A stretch of DNA of 64,000 nucleotides, from NCBI RefSeq assembly GCF_024054175.1, contig NZ_JAMXLA010000001.1, positions 2,972,607 through 3,036,606 of the forward strand. Direction: 5' to 3'. A program made the translations under genes and the position numbers. Source of the stretch: Flavobacterium sp. NRK1. GTDB lineage: Bacteria > Bacteroidota > Bacteroidia > Flavobacteriales > Flavobacteriaceae. Position 1 is the stretch's first letter. The number at the start of each line of letters is the position of its first letter. Shown here one piece after another: positions 36,396 through 45,891 of this stretch. The notes under the pieces are model-generated. The model saw nothing but the letters and a program-made list of their open reading frames with translations, did no database searches and was not told where the DNA came from.

Positions 36396-39300
36396 ATGAA
36401 CAAGTTAATTAAAGGCATAATAGGGTTTTCCCTACGCAATAAGCTGTTTACTTTTTTTTGGATTGGAATAGTAATTATTGCAGGTATTATAAGCTATAAA
36501 AATATTCCGGTTGAAGCATTTCCGGATGTTACTAACACACAAATAATAATTGTAACGCAATGGCCAGGGCGAAGCGCAGAAGAAGTTGAGCGTTTTGTTA
36601 CTTCTCCCGTTGAGATTGCAATGAACTCTGTACAGAAAAAGGAAAACGTGCGTAGTATTACAATGTTTGGCCTTTCTGTAATAAAGATAATTTTTGATGA
36701 TGGGGTAGATGATTTCTTTGCCCGTCAACAGGTTAATAATCAGTTGCAAAATGTTCAGTTACCGGAAGAAGTTGAACCCGAAGTTCAACCTCCATACGGA
36801 CCCACCGGTGAAATTTTCAGATATACATTAAACAGTAAGGAGAAGGATACACGTGAACTGCTTACTATACAAAACTGGGTTATAGACAGACAGCTAAGGG
36901 CTGTACCCGGCATTGCAGACGTTGTTGCTTTTGGCGGACGCGAAAAAACATATGAGGTTGAAATAGATCCTATTTTATTGCAAAAATATGAGCTGACTTC
37001 TCCTGAAGTATATGATGCAATAAGTAAAGCCAATGTAAACGTAGGCGGAGATATTATTGAAAAGAACGGACAGGCGTATGTTGTTCGTGGTATAGGTTTA
37101 CTGGATTCCCGTACAGATATTGAAAATACTATAGTAGCACAATCTGATGGCAACCCGATTCTGATTAAGAATATAGCAAAGGTTACAGAATCTAACATTC
37201 CGCGGGTTGGGCAGGCAGGACTTAATGACAATGATGATGTGGTTGAAGGTATTGTGGTTATGCGTAAAAATGAAAACCCATCGGAAGTATTGGCACGCCT
37301 TAAAGAAAAAATTGAATATATACAGGCCAATGTTCTACCCAAAGATGTAAAAATGGAAACATTTTACGATAGGGACAGGCTTATGGAATACTGTACACAT
37401 ACAGTTACCCATAACCTTGTTGAGGGTATTATTTTGGTTACTGTTATTGTTTTCTTATTTATGGCAGACTGGAGGACAACAATTATTGTATCGATAATTA
37501 TTCCGTTGGCATTGTTGTTTGCCTTTCTCTGCCTTAAACTGAAGGGTATGAGTGCCAATCTTCTTTCATTAGGAGCTGTGGATTTTGGTATTATTATAGA
37601 TGGTGCTGTCGTCATGGTCGAAGGGCTCTTTGTAACGCTCGATCATCTGCAGAAGGAAGTAGGGGAGGAACGTTATAATAAACTTTCTAAACTTGGACTA
37701 ATACGTAAATCAGGTACCAAACTGGGTATTGCTATTTTCTTTAGTAAACTTATTATTATCTCAGCATTACTACCCATCTTCTCTTTTGAAAAAGTAGAAG
37801 GCAAAATGTTTTCTCCCTTAGCATGGACCCTTGGTTTTGCTTTATTAGGAGCATTAATATTTACACTAACACTTGTACCTGTTTTATGCTCAATATTGCT
37901 TAATAAAAATGTAAAAGAGAAGCATAATGTTTTTGTGGAGTTTTTCAATAAAATAGTTTCAAAAGGACTTAACCTGACATTTAAAAATAAGAAAGTATCT
38001 ATTATAATTTCATTATTAATATTAGGAGTAACACTTTTCTCTACGCGATTTTTAGGATCGGAATTTCTGCCACCGCTTAATGAAGGTGCGCTTTGGGTTA
38101 CTGCAGAGTTGCCGATTAGCAACTCACTTACAGAGAGTGTTAAGATGGCTAAGATTATTCGTAAAGAACTTAAAGAATTTCCTGAGGTTGATGACGTTTT
38201 ATCTCAAACCGGCAGGAGTAATGACGGTACTGACCCGAATGGATTTGGTTTCCTTCAGTTTCAGGTTGACCTTAAACCAAAAGACGAATGGACAAGAGGT
38301 GTAACACAGGATGAACTGATAGAGGAAATGAACAATAAACTTAGTCGCTATCAGGGTATAACATGGAATTATTCTCAGCCTGTTGTAGATAATGTTGCAG
38401 AGGCTGTTGCCGGATTTAAAGCTTCTAATGCTGTTAAGATATATGGCGACGATTTACAGGTTTTAGATAAATTAGCCAATGAGGTAATGGAAAAAATAAA
38501 GCATGTTGATGGTGTTAAAGATGTTGGTGTGCTTCGTAACCTTGGTCAGCCGGGCATCAGTGTTAAATTTGATGAGGAAAAAATGGCTTTATATGGCGTG
38601 CAGAAAAGCGATGCACAAAGTATTATAGAAATGGCTATTGGAGGTAAAACAGCTACGCAGAAGTATGAAGGCGAAAAGAAGTTTGATATAAGACTTCGTT
38701 ATCAGAAAGATTACCGTAAAGACGAGCAGGACATCATGAATTTAATGGTGCCAACACTTAGAGGAACTAAAGTGCCTCTTAAAGAAATAGCTGCATTAAC
38801 TACTGAAACCGGGCCTGCGCTTATTTACAGAGATAATACAAAACGTTTTATTGGTGTTAAATTCTCGGTGCGTGACCGTGACCTAGGCAGTACCATTGCA
38901 GATGCTCAGGCGAAAGTTAAAGCCGTTAAAATTCCGGAAGGCTATTCTATAGGATGGACAGGTGAATATGAAAATCAAATAAGAGCTAGTTCTAAGCTGG
39001 CTCAGGTAGTACCGGTATCGTTAGTACTGATATTTGTATTGCTATTTATAATGTTTGGCAATATTAAAGATTCACTTTTGGTATTGGTGAATGTACCGTT
39101 TGCAGTAATAGGTGGTATTCTTGCCTTGCATATTACAGGAATAAACTTTGGTATATCTGCCGGTGTAGGCTTTATAGCCCTTTTGGGTATTTGTATTCAA
39201 AATGGTGTAATACTGGTGTCGGAGTTTCACACTAACCTCAAGAAAAAACTTTCACTTACCGATGCTATAATTGAAGGTGTAAAAGCAAGAACACGACCGG

Positions 39301-39497
39301 TAGTTATGACAGCACTTATGGCAGCCATTGGTCTTATGCCTGCAGCTTTGTCTACAGGTATCGGATCAGAGTCACAAAAACCATTGGCTGTTTCTATTAT
39401 CGGTGGCTTAGTAACTGCTACAGTATTTACTTTATTGGTGTTCCCTAACTTTTTTTATTGGGCTATGCGCAAGAAACATCAAAATATGATGGAATAA
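36396..39497 (+). CDS. Heavy-metal RND efflux pump (CzcA-like)
   Basis: 1033 residues, twelve TM helices and two large periplasmic loops. The TM4 motif DFGIIIDGAVVMVEG matches the DFGxxxDGAVxxxE motif of CzcA-like divalent-cation (HME1) pumps, rather than the DAAIVMIEN form of the Cu/Ag pump CusA. I do not see the clear methionine triad of CusA in the pore domain. Inner-membrane proton-driven efflux of Co/Zn/Cd-type ions is the best guess. A terminator lies just after it. Confidence 0.93.
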   Translation: MNKLIKGIIGFSLRNKLFTFFWIGIVIIAGIISYKNIPVEAFPDVTNTQIIIVTQWPGRSAEEVERFVTSPVEIAMNSVQKKENVRSITMFGLSVIKIIFDDGVDDFFARQQVNNQLQNVQLPEEVEPEVQPPYGPTGEIFRYTLNSKEKDTRELLTIQNWVIDRQLRAVPGIADVVAFGGREKTYEVEIDPILLQKYELTSPEVYDAISKANVNVGGDIIEKNGQAYVVRGIGLLDSRTDIENTIVAQSDGNPILIKNIAKVTESNIPRVGQAGLNDNDDVVEGIVVMRKNENPSEVLARLKEKIEYIQANVLPKDVKMETFYDRDRLMEYCTHTVTHNLVEGIILVTVIVFLFMADWRTTIIVSIIIPLALLFAFLCLKLKGMSANLLSLGAVDFGIIIDGAVVMVEGLFVTLDHLQKEVGEERYNKLSKLGLIRKSGTKLGIAIFFSKLIIISALLPIFSFEKVEGKMFSPLAWTLGFALLGALIFTLTLVPVLCSILLNKNVKEKHNVFVEFFNKIVSKGLNLTFKNKKVSIIISLLILGVTLFSTRFLGSEFLPPLNEGALWVTAELPISNSLTESVKMAKIIRKELKEFPEVDDVLSQTGRSNDGTDPNGFGFLQFQVDLKPKDEWTRGVTQDELIEEMNNKLSRYQGITWNYSQPVVDNVAEAVAGFKASNAVKIYGDDLQVLDKLANEVMEKIKHVDGVKDVGVLRNLGQPGISVKFDEEKMALYGVQKSDAQSIIEMAIGGKTATQKYEGEKKFDIRLRYQKDYRKDEQDIMNLMVPTLRGTKVPLKEIAALTTETGPALIYRDNTKRFIGVKFSVRDRDLGSTIADAQAKVKAVKIPEGYSIGWTGEYENQIRASSKLAQVVPVSLVLIFVLLFIMFGNIKDSLLVLVNVPFAVIGGILALHITGINFGISAGVGFIALLGICIQNGVILVSEFHTNLKKKLSLTDAIIEGVKARTRPVVMTALMAAIGLMPAALSTGIGSESQKPLAVSIIGGLVTATVFTLLVFPNFFYWAMRKKHQNMME

Positions 39498-39520
39498 AAA
39501 TTTGTTGTTAATTGGTTTGG

Positions 39521-39558
39521 AAAAACCCGTTTGGAATATTTTTTTCCAGACGGGTTTT
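39521..39558. terminator. Rho-independent terminator after the efflux operon
   Basis: AAAACCCGTTTGGAA and TTCCAGACGGGTTTT form a stem of about 15 bp with one mismatch, with A and T runs on the two sides. It can serve both the efflux operon and the converging metallopeptidase-like gene. Confidence 0.88.
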
Positions 39559-39582
39559 GTATTATAATTTATTTTCAAATTT

Positions 39583-40053
39583 CTAATCAGGTCTTATCCA
39601 GTGCCGCATTTTTGGAAATTCGTTATCGGTCATTTTATACCATTCTAAAAGTGGAAGCCCCATAAAATTACCACTGGTAAAATTATCTATAAACCATTTT
39701 GAATTTCCTTTATATCCGTTTTCATGAAACACAAAATCAGGCTTTAATTCCAAGTGGCTTAATGCTGCAAAAGACCATAAAATTGCAACTATTTCATCAC
39801 CCTGAGTAGGCCATTCCTGAAGCATTTCTTGAGTTCCTATGAGCTTACGTTCTGATGGTGATGTTACAGCTATATGTCCTGCTTCATGTAATATATCTCC
39901 CGGATATTTTAATTTTTTATGATCAATATAAATACAATCAGGGCCAAGCATTAAACCGGGTAAAAAAGTATCGTCATCAAGATCACGTTCAACTATCCTT
40001 ATTCCGATTGATTCAAGAAATTTTACTATTGTGGTGTAATTTTGATCATACAT
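39583..40053 (-). CDS. Putative small zinc metallopeptidase (HEAGH)
   Basis: 156 residues with no signal peptide. The motif ILHEAGHIAV has the HExxH zinc-binding form, preceded by YIDHKKLKYPGDIL, reminiscent of IrrE/ImmA-type peptidases, though it is not a clear member. The last third is rich in Trp and aromatic residues. It lies 31 bp upstream of mscS on the same strand reading away from it. Function unknown. Confidence 0.65.
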   Translation of the reverse strand: MYDQNYTTIVKFLESIGIRIVERDLDDDTFLPGLMLGPDCIYIDHKKLKYPGDILHEAGHIAVTSPSERKLIGTQEMLQEWPTQGDEIVAILWSFAALSHLELKPDFVFHENGYKGNSKWFIDNFTSGNFMGLPLLEWYKMTDNEFPKMRHWIRPD

Positions 40054-40084
40054 TGTCCGGTATATTTAGCTGAAGCTAATTTAA

Positions 40085-41164
40085 CTAATTTTCATTAGCT
40101 GCTATTTTTACTTCTCCGGAATTTTCTACAAATAGAGTTTGGGTAGGGTAAGCAAATTCAATTCCTTTTTCTTCAAAAGTCGAGAAGATGTCTAAATATA
40201 CTGCTTGCTGATTATCCATATAAATATTGTAATCGGGATTATTTACATAATATACAAATTCAAAATTTAGACTTGAATCTCCAAATCCTGAAAAATGTCC
40301 ACGATCAAACTGAAGATCAGATTTAGATTCTACAATTTGCTTTACCAGTTGTGGTATAGCTGCAAGCTGTTCTTTAGTAGTTTGATAAGTAACCCCAAGT
40401 GTAAATACTATACGCCTTTTTTCCATGCGTTTAAAATTACGAAGCCTGGAGTTGGTAAGGTCTGTATTAGAACATACCAGCTGCTCTCCGTTAAGGGTAC
40501 GTATTCTTGTAGTTTTTATACCTATATATTCTATTATACCATTGTCATTACCAATAATTACAAAATCGCCAATTTCAAAAGGCCTGTCAAAAAAGATTAC
40601 AAAATAGCTGAAAAGGTCTCCCAAAACAGCCTGTGCTGCCAATGCTATAGCAATACCACCAACACCAAGTCCTGCAACCAGAGTAGTAACATTATACCCC
40701 ATATTGTCTATCAGGAAAATTATTCCTAATATCCATATCACAATGTTTACAATTACTATAAGCCCGGCGGCCTGTTTTTGCTTATCCTCACTATTTTCCC
40801 TCCGGTTAATAAAAGAGTAGATGAATTTTTTAAAGGCAGCACTTATCATTTTTAAAATAAAAAATGTAAAAGCTACCATATAAGCAATGTGAATAACATT
40901 AGACACTTTCTCATTTAATTCTAATGTTTTTAAGGCGAAGTAAACAGAACTTATATATAGTAAAGGAATTATGCTGCTTTCAATAATGCTTATTAAAAAA
41001 TCATCCCATGTTGTAACTGTTTTTACTGACCATTTTTTAAGCCTTTTTATAACTATGATCTTAATTATTTTAATTGCTATAAAAGATATAATTATAATTC
41101 CAAGTGCAATTAACCAGGCCTGGGCAGTATTTCCTAAAAATTGTGATTCTAAAAAGTTGTTCAT
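40085..41164 (-). CDS. MscS-family mechanosensitive channel
   Basis: 359 residues. Five hydrophobic segments in the first 200 residues; the pore-lining helix GLGVGGIAIALAAQAVLGDLF is followed by FIFFDRPFEIGDFV-type sequence and the beta domain (GIIEYIGIKTTRIRTLNGE). Releases solutes on hypo-osmotic shock. Belongs to the longer YbdG/YnaI-like branch by its extra N-terminal helices. Confidence 0.93.
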   Translation of the reverse strand: MNNFLESQFLGNTAQAWLIALGIIIISFIAIKIIKIIVIKRLKKWSVKTVTTWDDFLISIIESSIIPLLYISSVYFALKTLELNEKVSNVIHIAYMVAFTFFILKMISAAFKKFIYSFINRRENSEDKQKQAAGLIVIVNIVIWILGIIFLIDNMGYNVTTLVAGLGVGGIAIALAAQAVLGDLFSYFVIFFDRPFEIGDFVIIGNDNGIIEYIGIKTTRIRTLNGEQLVCSNTDLTNSRLRNFKRMEKRRIVFTLGVTYQTTKEQLAAIPQLVKQIVESKSDLQFDRGHFSGFGDSSLNFEFVYYVNNPDYNIYMDNQQAVYLDIFSTFEEKGIEFAYPTQTLFVENSGEVKIAANEN

Positions 41165-41416
41165 TATTTGTTTTTTATGTATTTGGTAATTAATACAGCA
41201 AACTCCATATAAATTAAATAGAAATTAATTGCCTAGTATAGCTGTATTGTTAATCTCATGGAGATGTATGAATTTCCGAAAATGGAAGTGTGGTACCCTT
41301 TTATATTAATTTAGGGCGGAGATGCACAGCAAAAGGCATGTATGTGTTGTGCCGTAATGTAATGATTACAAATTTATAAATATTAAACCGTTTAATTAGT
41401 TATAAAAATCAAAAAG

Positions 41417-41869
41417 TTATTTTTCATTTTTAAGACGTTTTAGCATTGATTTCATTTGTTTGATTTCTTCTTCCTGAGATTTAATGATTTGTTCGGAGAG
41501 TTTTTTTACTTCAGGATCTTTTATGTCTGCATGTTTACTCGTAAGTATTGCAGACGAATGATGAGGGATCATAGCACGCATATACTGTTCATCAGATATA
41601 AAAGTCTGCGTTCGTAAAAAGAATAATGAAAAACTAAATACTATAACTGCACTCAGAATAATAGCTGTATTTTTTTTACGGTTTTTATACATCATCGGCA
41701 TTAATACTATCATTAGTACCGCCATAGGGGCAACCATTAATAAAGCCATATATAATCGTGTAAGGCTTAAAAAAATATGGCTGCCGTCATTTACATTTAA
41801 AAACATTACTGCATACATTATAATAAATGACAATCCCAGCATTAAAGGCATTTTTTTATAACTATCCAT
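41417..41869 (-). CDS. Membrane protein with DUF305 domain
   Basis: 150 residues. Three TM helices (about 8-24, 35-60, 68-86), then a DUF305 segment (MRAMIPHHSSAILTSKHA, ending in a charged helix KSQEEEIKQMKSML). The conserved MIPHH of DUF305 is often linked to metal (copper) contexts. Divergent from the APC permease gene with a 172-bp gap; the 252 bp on its other side up to mscS show no gene or clear signal. Confidence 0.85.
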   Translation of the reverse strand: MDSYKKMPLMLGLSFIIMYAVMFLNVNDGSHIFLSLTRLYMALLMVAPMAVLMIVLMPMMYKNRKKNTAIILSAVIVFSFSLFFLRTQTFISDEQYMRAMIPHHSSAILTSKHADIKDPEVKKLSEQIIKSQEEEIKQMKSMLKRLKNEK

Positions 41870-42041
41870 AAATTTAAAATTTGATTAATAAGATTAAATT
41901 ACGCAATGATTCTTTAAAATATAAATAATTACAACACAGTAACTTAATATTAACATTGCTGTATGTTATGCTAATTTTATTTTATATCTTATTATTTTAG
42001 AGTATTTTTAAATTTTATAACCTTATTATAATGCAATTATA

Positions 42042-43772
42042 ATGCACAAAAAATTAAATGAATTACAAGCCACAGCAATATGTGGTAATGATATAAGTTC
42101 TTCGTGTTTATATGTTTCTGCACTGACAATTGGCTTTGCAGGACAATATGCCTGGATCTCATTACTTATAGTTGCTTTGGTGTTATTTTTATTTAGAAAA
42201 ATATATGTCGAAGTTGTTGGCGCACTTCCTTTAAACGGAGGGGCCTATAATGTTCTTTTAAATACATCAAGCAAAAAAATAGCTTCGGTAGCAGCTATAC
42301 TTACTGTTCTGTCATATATGGCTACAGCTGTTATTTCTGCAAGCGAGGCTATGCATTATCTTCATAACATTTTTGGAGGCTTACCCGTAGAAATGGCAAC
42401 TATCATCGTATTGGCGCTATTTACAATACTCGCTATTATTGGTATAGGAGAATCTGCAATTGTAGCAGTAGTTATTTTTCTTTTCCATCTAATATCATTA
42501 ACATTACTGGTACTTACATCTCTTTACTTTGTTTTCTCTCATGGTTTTGATACATTTCATTTAAACTGGCAGATGCCTGTAAATCCAAGGGGTATTATAT
42601 ACACTCTTTTTTTAGGATTCTCGGTGGCTATGCTTGGTATTTCCGGATTTGAAAGCTCTGCAAATTTTGTAGAAGAGCAGGAGGTAGGAGTGTTCAGGAA
42701 AACCCTTCGTAATATGTGGGGTATAGTAAGTTTTTTTAACCCTGTTATAGCCTTACTTTTAATTGCTATAATACCCTTTATAGAATTAGGAGAACATAAA
42801 GAATCGCTTTTGGCATATATGGGGCATACAACAGGAGGTGAGTGGCTTTCATGGCTTATATCTGTTGATGCCGTATTAGTATTATGTGGAGCGGTTTTAA
42901 CGTCATTCGTGGGAGTATCCGGACTTTTGAAACGTATGACACTTGACAGGATATTACCTAACTATTTTCTTAAAGAGAATAAAAACGGGTCATGCTACCG
43001 AATAATTATTACATTCTTAATTTTATGTATTTCTGTTTTAGTAGCAACTAACGGTGATCTCGAATCACTTGCAGGTGTATATACATTTTCATTTTTGGCG
43101 GTTATGGCATTATTTGGTATTGGTAACCTTCTGCTAAAAATTAAGCGTAAAAAACTGCCGCGTCCTGAAAGAGCTAACGGACTAATAGTAGTTATAGCAA
43201 TAGGATTTATTGTTACTGGCTTTATAGGTAATATGCTTTTGAATGAAGATGCTTTTAAAACATTTATAAAATATCTTATTCCCGCATTGCTTTTTGTGAT
43301 GCTTATGTTGAGCCGTTCTATGCTTATTCAGCTAAGTCTTGATCTGGTAGAATATTTTTATAATCCTATTAGAAAATTTGCAGTAATAAGTAACCGTTAT
43401 TTAAGAAAACTGCATCGTAAGATCCATTCACAAGAATTTGTTTTCTTTACTAAGGGTGATAATGTAGCTATATTAAATAAGGTAATGCAATATGTTCAGA
43501 ATAATGAAACTACCAGAAAACTTAAAATAGTAAACATTAAGAAACGAGAAGAATGTAACGAGGCCTTGAAGAAAGACCTGGAAGTACTTGACAGGGCTTA
43601 TCCGGAAATACATATTGAATTTATTGAACTTGATGGCACATTCGGCCCGGAATTGATAGATGAGCTTTCTAAAAAATGGAATATACCTAAGAACTTTATG
43701 TTTATAGGTTCTCCGGGAGATAAATTCTCCTATCGCGTTTCTGATTTAGGGGGTGTAAGACTAATTATGTAA
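42042..43772 (+). CDS. APC-family permease
   Basis: 576 residues. About twelve TM helices to residue 430, starting with the APC-type segment NDISSSCLYVSAL and ALPLNGGAYNVLL. A soluble C-terminal tail of about 140 residues (FFTKGDNVAILNKVMQYVQ, IEFIELDGTFGPELIDEL) has an alternating alpha/beta pattern. Amino-acid or polyamine uptake is the usual family function; the substrate is unknown. Confidence 0.88.
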   Translation: MHKKLNELQATAICGNDISSSCLYVSALTIGFAGQYAWISLLIVALVLFLFRKIYVEVVGALPLNGGAYNVLLNTSSKKIASVAAILTVLSYMATAVISASEAMHYLHNIFGGLPVEMATIIVLALFTILAIIGIGESAIVAVVIFLFHLISLTLLVLTSLYFVFSHGFDTFHLNWQMPVNPRGIIYTLFLGFSVAMLGISGFESSANFVEEQEVGVFRKTLRNMWGIVSFFNPVIALLLIAIIPFIELGEHKESLLAYMGHTTGGEWLSWLISVDAVLVLCGAVLTSFVGVSGLLKRMTLDRILPNYFLKENKNGSCYRIIITFLILCISVLVATNGDLESLAGVYTFSFLAVMALFGIGNLLLKIKRKKLPRPERANGLIVVIAIGFIVTGFIGNMLLNEDAFKTFIKYLIPALLFVMLMLSRSMLIQLSLDLVEYFYNPIRKFAVISNRYLRKLHRKIHSQEFVFFTKGDNVAILNKVMQYVQNNETTRKLKIVNIKKREECNEALKKDLEVLDRAYPEIHIEFIELDGTFGPELIDELSKKWNIPKNFMFIGSPGDKFSYRVSDLGGVRLIM

Positions 43773-43801
43773 TCAAAAAGATAAGTGTTGAGATCATGTA
43801 A

Positions 43802-44530
43802 CTAAAGCATATTCAGCCTCTTCATTAATTCAGGTCGATTAGCCCTGCTTACAGGAACAACATCTTTTGCAATAAGTACGCTGTTATCTTCTATATCAAC
43901 TATTTTTTTGATATTTATAATATATGTTCTGTGTACTTTCAGGAATAATGAAGAAGGTAGTTTTTCCTCAATTTTTTTGAGTGTAGAATGTACAATATAA
44001 TTTTTGCTTTCTGTTTTAATATGTATATAATCACCTTTAGCTTCAATTAAATTTATAGAAGCAATATCAATCTTTATAAGCCTTCGGTCTATATTTACAT
44101 AAAATTCAGTATTTGTGTCAGCAGGTTGTTCCTGTGGGGTAGTAGCTGTATTTTTTATAACAGGTTGTGGTGCATTATAAGATTCAGCTTTTTTAACAGC
44201 TTTTTGAAAACGGTCTTCTGTTATTGGTTTAACCAGATAATCTACAATACAATCATACTCAAATGCTTCTATGGCAAAATTCTTATCAGATGTTATCAGT
44301 ATAACTGAAGGTGGATTTTTTATTGTCTGAATAAAATCAAATCCGGTAAATCCGGGCATGTGTATATCAAGAAAAATTAAATCTATATTCTCAGTATTCT
44401 GATTCAGGTATTTTATTGCTTCAATAGCACTTGAAAATTCTTCAATAAGTTTAATTGCAGGATGTTTGGAAATCATTTGTGAAATAATTTCCCTGGCCAT
44501 TGCCTCATCATCTATTATTATGCAATTCAT
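43802..44530 (-). CDS. LytTR-family response regulator, output of the NO-sensing operon
   Basis: 242 residues from the Met at 44530 (MNCIIIDDEA), which directly begins the receiver; the frame is open 9 codons further upstream. Receiver: Asp7/Asp8, phospho-Asp55 in FLDIHMPG, Lys in LVKPIT. The LytTR DNA-binding domain covers about 145-242 (YVNIDRRLIKI, IKTESKNYIVHSTLKKIEEKL, FLKVHRTYIIN). LytTR proteins bind direct repeats about 21 bp apart. Such repeats stand in front of this operon and four other nearby transcripts. Last gene of a seven-gene operon, 13 bp after the HPt gene. Confidence 0.93.
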   Translation of the reverse strand: MNCIIIDDEAMAREIISQMISKHPAIKLIEEFSSAIEAIKYLNQNTENIDLIFLDIHMPGFTGFDFIQTIKNPPSVILITSDKNFAIEAFEYDCIVDYLVKPITEDRFQKAVKKAESYNAPQPVIKNTATTPQEQPADTNTEFYVNIDRRLIKIDIASINLIEAKGDYIHIKTESKNYIVHSTLKKIEEKLPSSLFLKVHRTYIINIKKIVDIEDNSVLIAKDVVPVSRANRPELMKRLNML

Positions 44531-44543
44531 ACAGTAATTTAAA

Positions 44544-44861
44544 TTATAAAGCAGCAATAAAATTTTGCATCACAATCAGAATTTCCTCAAATTCTGATCT
44601 TAGATCTGCTGATTTGTTTTTAAGGTTATCTTCAAACTTTTCAGCAATATAATAACTTTTTTCCATTCCCAGAATACTAATTTTATGTTTAATCTTATGA
44701 ACAAGTCCGGCAGCTTCAACAAACTCGGATATTTGAATTTTGCTATTATATTCGGTAATTTCAGAAGGCAGTTCTTTTTTTAAAATAGTAATAAGGCGCG
44801 CTTTAAAAGCCACATCTTCACCGGCAAGTTCATTAATATAATTAAGGTTTGGTGTCTCCAT
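44544..44861 (-). CDS. HPt phosphotransfer protein
   Basis: 105 residues, all helical. The phosphotransfer motif is LVHKIKHKISILG with phospho-His55 (HxLKG-like, Gly replaced by His). It overlaps the upstream kinase gene by 20 bp and lies 13 bp before the LytTR regulator. It can carry phosphate from one or both kinases of the operon to a receiver, as HPt proteins do in Vibrio and Pseudomonas NosP/NahK pathways. A paralog with Arg at this position lies at 54292-54609. Confidence 0.85.
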   Translation of the reverse strand: METPNLNYINELAGEDVAFKARLITILKKELPSEITEYNSKIQISEFVEAAGLVHKIKHKISILGMEKSYYIAEKFEDNLKNKSADLRSEFEEILIVMQNFIAAL

Positions 44862-45891
44862 TTTTTTGTAATGTAAAGAAAAAGGTTGTTCCTTTATTTA
44901 TTTTGCTATCTAACCATATTTCTCCATCATAAAACTGAACAATTTTTTTTACGATAGATAATCCTATACCGGAAGACTGATCTTTGCTGTCAAGCTTTGT
45001 AAAAATATTAAATATTTTATCATGATAAGCTTTGTTAATCCCCATCCCGTTATCTTTTACATAAAACTCGGTCACATTGTTGGCATTAATCTGAGATCCA
45101 ATTTCAATTAAACCATTTTCTTTATCATTGTATTTTATTGAATTGCCAATCAGGTTTTCAAAAAGCTGCTTAAATCTGTAATAATTGCCATACATCTTTG
45201 GCAGTTCATTGTTTATTTTTAGTGTAATGTGGGATGGTATTATGATTGTCCTTTTTATTTCATCAATCAGTATATTAAAATCAATTACCCGGTCTTCAGA
45301 ACTTAGTTTATCAATAGACGAGTAATCAAGTATACCTTTAATGAGCAAATCCATTTTTTCTACATTCAATAAAATAATGTCTAATGAATTTAAATTTTCA
45401 GGTGTAAGCTTATCTTTATTATCGTTTATAAACCACTCCATAAGAGTATTTATACTTCGTAAAGGGGCTTTAAGATCATGGGAAACAACATGGGCATAAT
45501 CATTCAGTTCCTGATTTTGCAATTCAAGATTTTTTAGCAGTTCTTCCCTCTGCTTATTAATTCTTATAATTTCGTCCGATTGTTGTTTAATATATTCAAT
45601 AGGATTAAAATTCTCGTATGATGATTGCTCATTTACATCAAGATTCATTGAACCTAATATAAATTCAAGATTTTTATTCACTTCAGAAAGTGTTCTTGCT
45701 TCTTCCCTCAGTTTTTCATTAGCAGTAAACAATTCATCAGAGCTTAATTTCATGGCCCTCTGAAGCATGCCTATCTGATCCTCATAATTACTATAGGAAT
45801 TATTTACAGCATTTAAAAAGTTTTCCAGGCCTGCAGGCACATAATTGCCTAAATGTTTTGCTATTTGTCTTTTAAGTAGTGGATTCCTCAT
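44842..45891 (-). CDS. NahK-like soluble histidine kinase
   Basis: 349 residues without TM helices. The N-terminal part (LLKRQIAKHLG, FLNAVNNSYSNYEDQIGMLQRAMKLSSDEL) matches the conserved N-terminus I know from NahK/ErcS'-type kinases that partner NosP. A coiled coil leads to HisKA (VSHDLKAPLRSINTL) and an HATPase (IGNSIKYND, DNGMGI, SGIGLSIVKKI). It overlaps the FIST/NosP gene by 4 bp, so the two are surely co-produced. Expected to be controlled by NosP binding NO and to phosphorylate the HPt protein. Confidence 0.85.
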   Translation of the reverse strand: MRNPLLKRQIAKHLGNYVPAGLENFLNAVNNSYSNYEDQIGMLQRAMKLSSDELFTANEKLREEARTLSEVNKNLEFILGSMNLDVNEQSSYENFNPIEYIKQQSDEIIRINKQREELLKNLELQNQELNDYAHVVSHDLKAPLRSINTLMEWFINDNKDKLTPENLNSLDIILLNVEKMDLLIKGILDYSSIDKLSSEDRVIDFNILIDEIKRTIIIPSHITLKINNELPKMYGNYYRFKQLFENLIGNSIKYNDKENGLIEIGSQINANNVTEFYVKDNGMGINKAYHDKIFNIFTKLDSKDQSSGIGLSIVKKIVQFYDGEIWLDSKINKGTTFFFTLQKNGDTKP

